Assembly (NCBI RefSeq): GCF_022647505.1
Contig: NZ_CP071409.1
Coordinates: forward strand, 2,976,001 to 3,040,000
Direction: 5' to 3'
From: [Pantoea] beijingensis
Lineage (GTDB): Bacteria > Pseudomonadota > Gammaproteobacteria > Enterobacterales > Enterobacteriaceae
Length of the DNA: 64,000 nt
The notes beneath the pieces are model-generated. The model worked only from the letters and a program-made list of their open reading frames with translations, did no database searches and had not been told where the DNA came from. Below, piece after piece: positions 60,273 through 64,000 of the stretch; position 1 is the first letter of the stretch; each line of letters starts with the position of its first letter. The position numbers and the translations under genes were made by a program.

Positions 60273-61520
60273 CTACTGGCGCAGACGTTTCTCCAGCCAG
60301 TCACAAATTCGATTAAGCCCTTGGTCAAAATTTTTCATCACCGGAGAAAAAGCGATAGGCAGTAGTTTGCCATCCGCAGATGAATTAACGATAAGGCGCG
60401 AATCGTCTTCCGGACTAAACGGATCGTTGTGCCAGAAGCCTGACAGCATAGGTGTCGGCGTCCGCCGTCCCAGCAGCCCCTGCATTTTTAGTGAGTAGCG
60501 GCTGAGCTCGGTACGCAGCGCAGAATCCTCTGCCTGTGACATTCCGAGGCGGCTGGCAAGCACATCCATATACATATCCGGCACGCCGTCCTGCCGTTCC
60601 CGTTCGACCAGCAAGCTATGCACCACAGGACCAAGACAGGCAATAGCACGCAGGCGCGGAGCTTCAAGGTAAGCTAACCGCACGGCTACATTGGCACCAA
60701 ATCGGAAGCCGAAAGCCGCAACCCGGGTATGATCCACCCACGGAACATTTTCCAGCCCGCGCAGAACCTGCTGATGTAGAAAGCTGGAGTCCGGCGTAAG
60801 TTTGCAGCGCGAAGAGAAGCCTACGGAGGGTATATCAATAGTCAGCATTGCAATGCCGCGCGGCGCAAGATAGTCACGGTAAAAATGATAATAATCACTT
60901 TGCAGCGTATCCAGACCACCGCACATCAGGACGGTAGCATAAGGAGCCTGATGCTCTTTCGGCATATGTAAAAAACCAAAAATAGGGCTTCCGTCAGGTA
61001 TCGCAAACTCCAGTTCTTTCAGTTCGGAGTCAAGATAGGGTACGGCTTCTTCATAAGCCCGATTCGCCAGTGTTTGCGCCTGTTCTGCCAGTTCATCGCC
61101 TTTAATGTGCGGATAGGAAGCCAGGCTATAGAGATTGGCGGCATGGAGCCAGCACTCCCCCGCTGTCGCATTATCCTTTGCCTCTGCGGCTTTCTGCTGC
61201 CAGAGCATCGCCTGTTTTGACCACTCATAAATCCAGTTACCACTACGATAGCCAATCACCGTATCTAGTAGCCCGCGAGTCGTTCGTTCAACGTCGCTCA
61301 CCGCGATCCGGGCCAATACTTCGATAATTTCCTGCGGTGGCAGGCCACGCCAGCTCCACATAAGACGATTAAGCATACGGTACCAGACCGAGTAATTTTC
61401 TCCGTCGAGAGTGGACTGCACGTTACGTGTGGGATAGTGGCGGCGTTTAACCAGTGAGGAGGTTTCAGGATGCTTAAAACGAGGCTTGAACAGCTCCTCG
61501 CTGAGATTTTTCGATGTCAT
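60273..61520 (-). CDS. frsA: FrsA family esterase
   Basis: 415-residue alpha/beta hydrolase (E. coli FrsA, 414), described as an esterase that interacts with enzyme IIA-Glc and influences the fermentation-respiration balance. Start [19 protein letters not shown] as in E. coli; an upstream extension of 34 codons rich in Cys is not expected to be real. [14 protein letters not shown] and [20 protein letters not shown] are characteristic; the nucleophile position reads GFRFG, so the usual Ser is missing, as in the E. coli enzyme. Confidence 0.95.
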   Translation of the reverse strand: MTSKNLSEELFKPRFKHPETSSLVKRRHYPTRNVQSTLDGENYSVWYRMLNRLMWSWRGLPPQEIIEVLARIAVSDVERTTRGLLDTVIGYRSGNWIYEWSKQAMLWQQKAAEAKDNATAGECWLHAANLYSLASYPHIKGDELAEQAQTLANRAYEEAVPYLDSELKELEFAIPDGSPIFGFLHMPKEHQAPYATVLMCGGLDTLQSDYYHFYRDYLAPRGIAMLTIDIPSVGFSSRCKLTPDSSFLHQQVLRGLENVPWVDHTRVAAFGFRFGANVAVRLAYLEAPRLRAIACLGPVVHSLLVERERQDGVPDMYMDVLASRLGMSQAEDSALRTELSRYSLKMQGLLGRRTPTPMLSGFWHNDPFSPEDDSRLIVNSSADGKLLPIAFSPVMKNFDQGLNRICDWLEKRLRQ

Positions 61521-61601
61521 GGTAAGGCTTCCTTCCGGCGCGACATAGCGAAAGGTCAGTCTATCGCAGTAGCCGCAAGAGCGCGACCCGCAGAAACAAC
61601 A

Positions 61602-61622
61602 ATGCCCGGGAAAACCGGGCAT
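61602..61622 (-). terminator. Terminator of gpt
   Basis: ATGCCCGG-GAAAA-CCGGGCAT, an 8-base perfect stem 36 bases beyond the gpt stop; TTGTTGTTT follows on the minus strand. Confidence 0.7.
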
Positions 61623-61657
61623 GGGTAAAGATATTGTTCAATCGTTACGGTAAACGT

Positions 61658-62116
61658 TTAGCTCTTAACGATAGGCGGGACATACACAACGCCCATATCC
61701 CACGGCTGCTCAATCCAGGTGTTCTGCGGAATATCCACCACATAATCATCTACCAGCGGGCGGCCTGCAGGTTTTGCAAAAATCGTTACAAAACGCGCTT
61801 TCGGATACATATCCCGAATAGCCTGCGCGGTGCCGCCAGTATCCACCAGGTCATCAATGACGATGAAACCTTCGCCGTCACCTTCTGCACGCTTCAGTAC
61901 CTTCATCTCACGCTGATTATCGTGGTCATAACTGGAGATGCACACGGTATCCACGTAACGGATATTGAGTTCGCGCGCCAGCAAGGAAGCGGGAACCAGA
62001 CCACCGCGACTCACCGCGATAATGCCTTTCCATTGTTCGACTGGAAGTAGGCGCTGGGCCAGTTTACGGGCATGAATTTGTAACATATCCCAGGTGACGA
62101 CGTATTTTTCACTCAT
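61658..62116 (-). CDS. gpt: Xanthine-guanine phosphoribosyltransferase
   Basis: Purine salvage enzyme converting guanine and xanthine to nucleotides using PRPP. 152 residues as in E. coli; PRPP loop [18 protein letters not shown] and [13 protein letters not shown] are intact. Tetramer, loosely membrane-associated. Divergent from pepD. Confidence 0.97.
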   Translation of the reverse strand: MSEKYVVTWDMLQIHARKLAQRLLPVEQWKGIIAVSRGGLVPASLLARELNIRYVDTVCISSYDHDNQREMKVLKRAEGDGEGFIVIDDLVDTGGTAQAIRDMYPKARFVTIFAKPAGRPLVDDYVVDIPQNTWIEQPWDMGVVYVPPIVKS

Positions 62117-62368
62117 AAAGGCATCCCGACCAACAATTTTGGCTTAAATATATGCAATGGGAAAAGGTTGCGCGAGATTATAAGGATCTGAAGCGGTAAA
62201 AACCAGCATCCGGAACCTCGGTTGCAGGTTTTTACCGCGGCGGGTTGCACACGCTGCGTTAAAGGGTGGTATTCTTTGCCTGGCTCGCTGGATTTAGCGA
62301 CGGCGATCTTTTAACTGGAAACTATGCGACGCACCGGCCTGACCGGTTGCCGAAACAGGAGACTTATT

Positions 62369-63826
62369 GTGTCTGAACTGTCTCAATTATCACCACAGCC
62401 GCTGTGGGATATTTTTGCCAAAATATGCTCAATCCCACATCCTTCTTACCATGAAGAAGCGCTGGCCGAACACATTCTTTCCTGGGCCAAAGAGAAAGGT
62501 TTCTGGGTCGATCGCGACAATGTCGGTAATATTCTTATCCGTAAACCCGCGACCCCGGGCATGGAAAACCGCAAACCTGTCGCGCTGCAGGCCCACCTTG
62601 ATATGGTGCCGCAGAAAAATAATGATACGGTCCACGATTTTACCAAAGATCCGATTCAACCCTGGGTTGATGGTGATTGGGTAAAAGCACGCGGTACCAC
62701 GCTGGGGGCTGATAACGGTATCGGCATGGCCTCCGCCCTGGCAGTACTGGCCGACGAAAGCGTCGAGCATGGCCCACTTGAAGTGCTGCTGACCATGACC
62801 GAAGAAGCCGGTATGGATGGTGCATTTGGCCTGCAGGCTGGCTGGTTACAAGCAGATATCCTGATCAACACCGACTCCGAAGAGGAAGGTGAAATCTATA
62901 TGGGCTGCGCAGGCGGCATCGATTTCATCACCACATTACCGGTTGAACGTGAAGCTGTCCCAACCGGTTTTGAAACGCTTAAGCTAACGATTAAAGGGCT
63001 GAAAGGCGGACATTCCGGTTGCGACATTCACGTTGGGCTGGGTAACGCCAACAAATTGCTGGCGCGCTTTCTCGCCGCGCATGTGAAAGATCTGGATGTG
63101 CGTCTGATCGATTTTACCGGCGGGACGCTGCGCAATGCCATTCCGCGTGAAGCCTTTGCAACGCTTGCCGTTGCAGTCGAACAGATTGATGCGCTGAAGG
63201 CCGCTGCAACGGGCTATCTGGCAACGCTGCAGAACGAGCTAAGCGCAAAAGAGAAGAATCTCAATGTGCTGATTGAGCCGGTAGCCAACGACGTACAGGC
63301 GCTGACCAATAGCAGCCGCGATCGCTTTTTGGCCCTGCTGAACAGTACGCCAAATGGGGTTATCCGCAATTCAGACGTGATGAAAGGTGTGGTTGAAACT
63401 TCACTGAACGTTGGCGTGGTTTCCCTCAAAGAAACCGAAGCAGAAATTATCTGCCTGATTCGCTCACTGATCGATAGCGGTAAAGATTACGTCGTTGAGA
63501 TGCTGGTATCTTTGGGTACACTGGCCGGTGCGAAAACCGCACCAAAAGGTGGCTACCCTGGCTGGCAGCCAGATGCAACGTCGCCAGTGATGGCCTTGGT
63601 ACGTGAAACCTACGAGAAGTTATTCAATAAAACACCTAATATTCAGGTGATTCACGCAGGTCTGGAGTGTGGTTTATTTAAGAAGCCTTACCCGGAAATG
63701 GATATGGTTTCTATCGGCCCAACCATCACTGGTCCGCACTCACCTGATGAGCAGGTACATATAGAGAGCGTTGGCCTGTACTGGAAACTGCTGACCGCGC
63801 TGCTAAAAGCGATTCCAGTCCGTTAA
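62369..63826 (+). CDS. pepD: Peptidase D (aminoacyl-histidine dipeptidase)
   Basis: Cytoplasmic M20-family zinc dipeptidase cleaving Xaa-His and other dipeptides. 485 residues, identical in length to E. coli PepD when started at the GTG before SELSQLSPQPLW; E. coli also uses GTG, and AGGAGA lies 8 bases upstream. Metal and catalytic motifs: LQAHLDMVPQKN (His and Asp), GADNGIGMASAL, TMTEEAGMDGA (catalytic Glu), NTDSEEEGE and GPTITGPHSPDE (C-terminal His). Confidence 0.97.
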   Translation: MSELSQLSPQPLWDIFAKICSIPHPSYHEEALAEHILSWAKEKGFWVDRDNVGNILIRKPATPGMENRKPVALQAHLDMVPQKNNDTVHDFTKDPIQPWVDGDWVKARGTTLGADNGIGMASALAVLADESVEHGPLEVLLTMTEEAGMDGAFGLQAGWLQADILINTDSEEEGEIYMGCAGGIDFITTLPVEREAVPTGFETLKLTIKGLKGGHSGCDIHVGLGNANKLLARFLAAHVKDLDVRLIDFTGGTLRNAIPREAFATLAVAVEQIDALKAAATGYLATLQNELSAKEKNLNVLIEPVANDVQALTNSSRDRFLALLNSTPNGVIRNSDVMKGVVETSLNVGVVSLKETEAEIICLIRSLIDSGKDYVVEMLVSLGTLAGAKTAPKGGYPGWQPDATSPVMALVRETYEKLFNKTPNIQVIHAGLECGLFKKPYPEMDMVSIGPTITGPHSPDEQVHIESVGLYWKLLTALLKAIPVR

Positions 63827-63834
63827 TCCCCTTT

Positions 63835-63858
63835 CGCGCTCCAGTCGCGCGTTTTTTT
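63835..63858 (+). terminator. Intrinsic terminator of pepD
   Basis: CGCGC-TCCAGTC-GCGCG followed directly by TTTTTTT, 9 bases after the pepD stop. Confidence 0.8.
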
Positions 63859-63916
63859 GCAATTCGTATCGCAGAAAAGAGCATGGTATCAGGTATCCAG
63901 GATGGTAGCCTGACCG

Positions 63917-64000
63917 TTACAGCGCCAGTAAAAACTGGCGTTCAAGCTGGGGAGGCAACAGCGTAACATGAAGTCCCACTAATCTGACACCACGTCCGCC
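63917..64000 (-). CDS. dinB: DNA polymerase IV, C-terminal fragment
   Basis: The last 27 codons of a gene entering from the right edge: GVRLVGLHVTLLPPQLER and ending in FLLAL. This is the little-finger end of DinB, the Y-family translesion polymerase (E. coli GVRLVGLHVTLLDPQMER). dinB is near pepD in E. coli too, which supports the call although the terminal F-clamp motif is only partly conserved. Confidence 0.85.
   Translation of the reverse strand, partial: GGRGVRLVGLHVTLLPPQLERQFLLAL

Overview
The window is chromosomal DNA from a member of the Enterobacterales, most likely Erwiniaceae (Pantoea/Erwinia-like). Gene order follows E. coli in blocks: phoR-phoB-sbcD-sbcC, mak-rdgC-ppnP-aroM-yaiA-aroL-yaiI-proC-iraP, and thrW-proA-proB-phoE-crl-frsA-gpt-pepD-dinB. 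The space between the blocks holds accessory genes, and one of these has a promoter that looks HrpL-dependent, which points to a plant-associated host. The genus is an inference; no rRNA or typing gene is present.

Layout. 1-7.4 kb: start of a pstS-like gene, the PhoBR two-component system with a Pho box, and the SbcCD nuclease (SbcC is unusually long). 7.5-17 kb: a lipoprotein, fructokinase, rdgC, the ppnP/aroM/yaiA/aroL block interrupted by an IclR regulator, a DUF2076 protein, yaiI, proC and the RpoS anti-adapter iraP. 17.3-23.1 kb: lacZ converging on mdtG, a cold-shock gene with a cspA-type leader, and marC. 23.4-29.3 kb: a thiol-redox and copper region with scsABCD, an I78 inhibitor-like lipoprotein, a CPBP protease and a DUF305 protein behind a near-perfect CueR-type promoter. 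29.7-31.3 kb: small proteins of unknown function. 31.3-35.3 kb: an apparent operon of second-copy leuC/leuD genes, a haloacetate-dehalogenase-like hydrolase and a LysR regulator. 35.7-38.4 kb: a second IraP-like gene, an acyltransferase and small proteins. 38.7-46.9 kb: a CitA/CitB-like two-component system next to an Fbp/Afu-type ABC importer, then AraC and AhpD-like genes.

46.9-55.7 kb is the accessory region next to tRNA-Thr(CGU): a putative type III effector with an ADP-ribosyltransferase-like motif behind an hrp box, a decayed IS3-family transposase, an apparently intact IS3-family element with an A6G frameshift signal, a SIR2-HerA anti-phage pair of low GC content, and a P4-type integrase. 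55.9-64 kb returns to conserved backbone.

Shared themes: the Pho regulon (phoBR, pstS-like, phoE with its own Pho box); control of RpoS (crl, iraP and an iraP-like paralogue); copper and periplasmic thiol stress (scs, DUF305); proline synthesis (proC, proBA). The most notable items are the hrp-box effector candidate, the SIR2-HerA island at thrW, the CueR-type promoter on the DUF305 gene, the leuCD2-hydrolase-LysR operon and the IclR-AroM pair.
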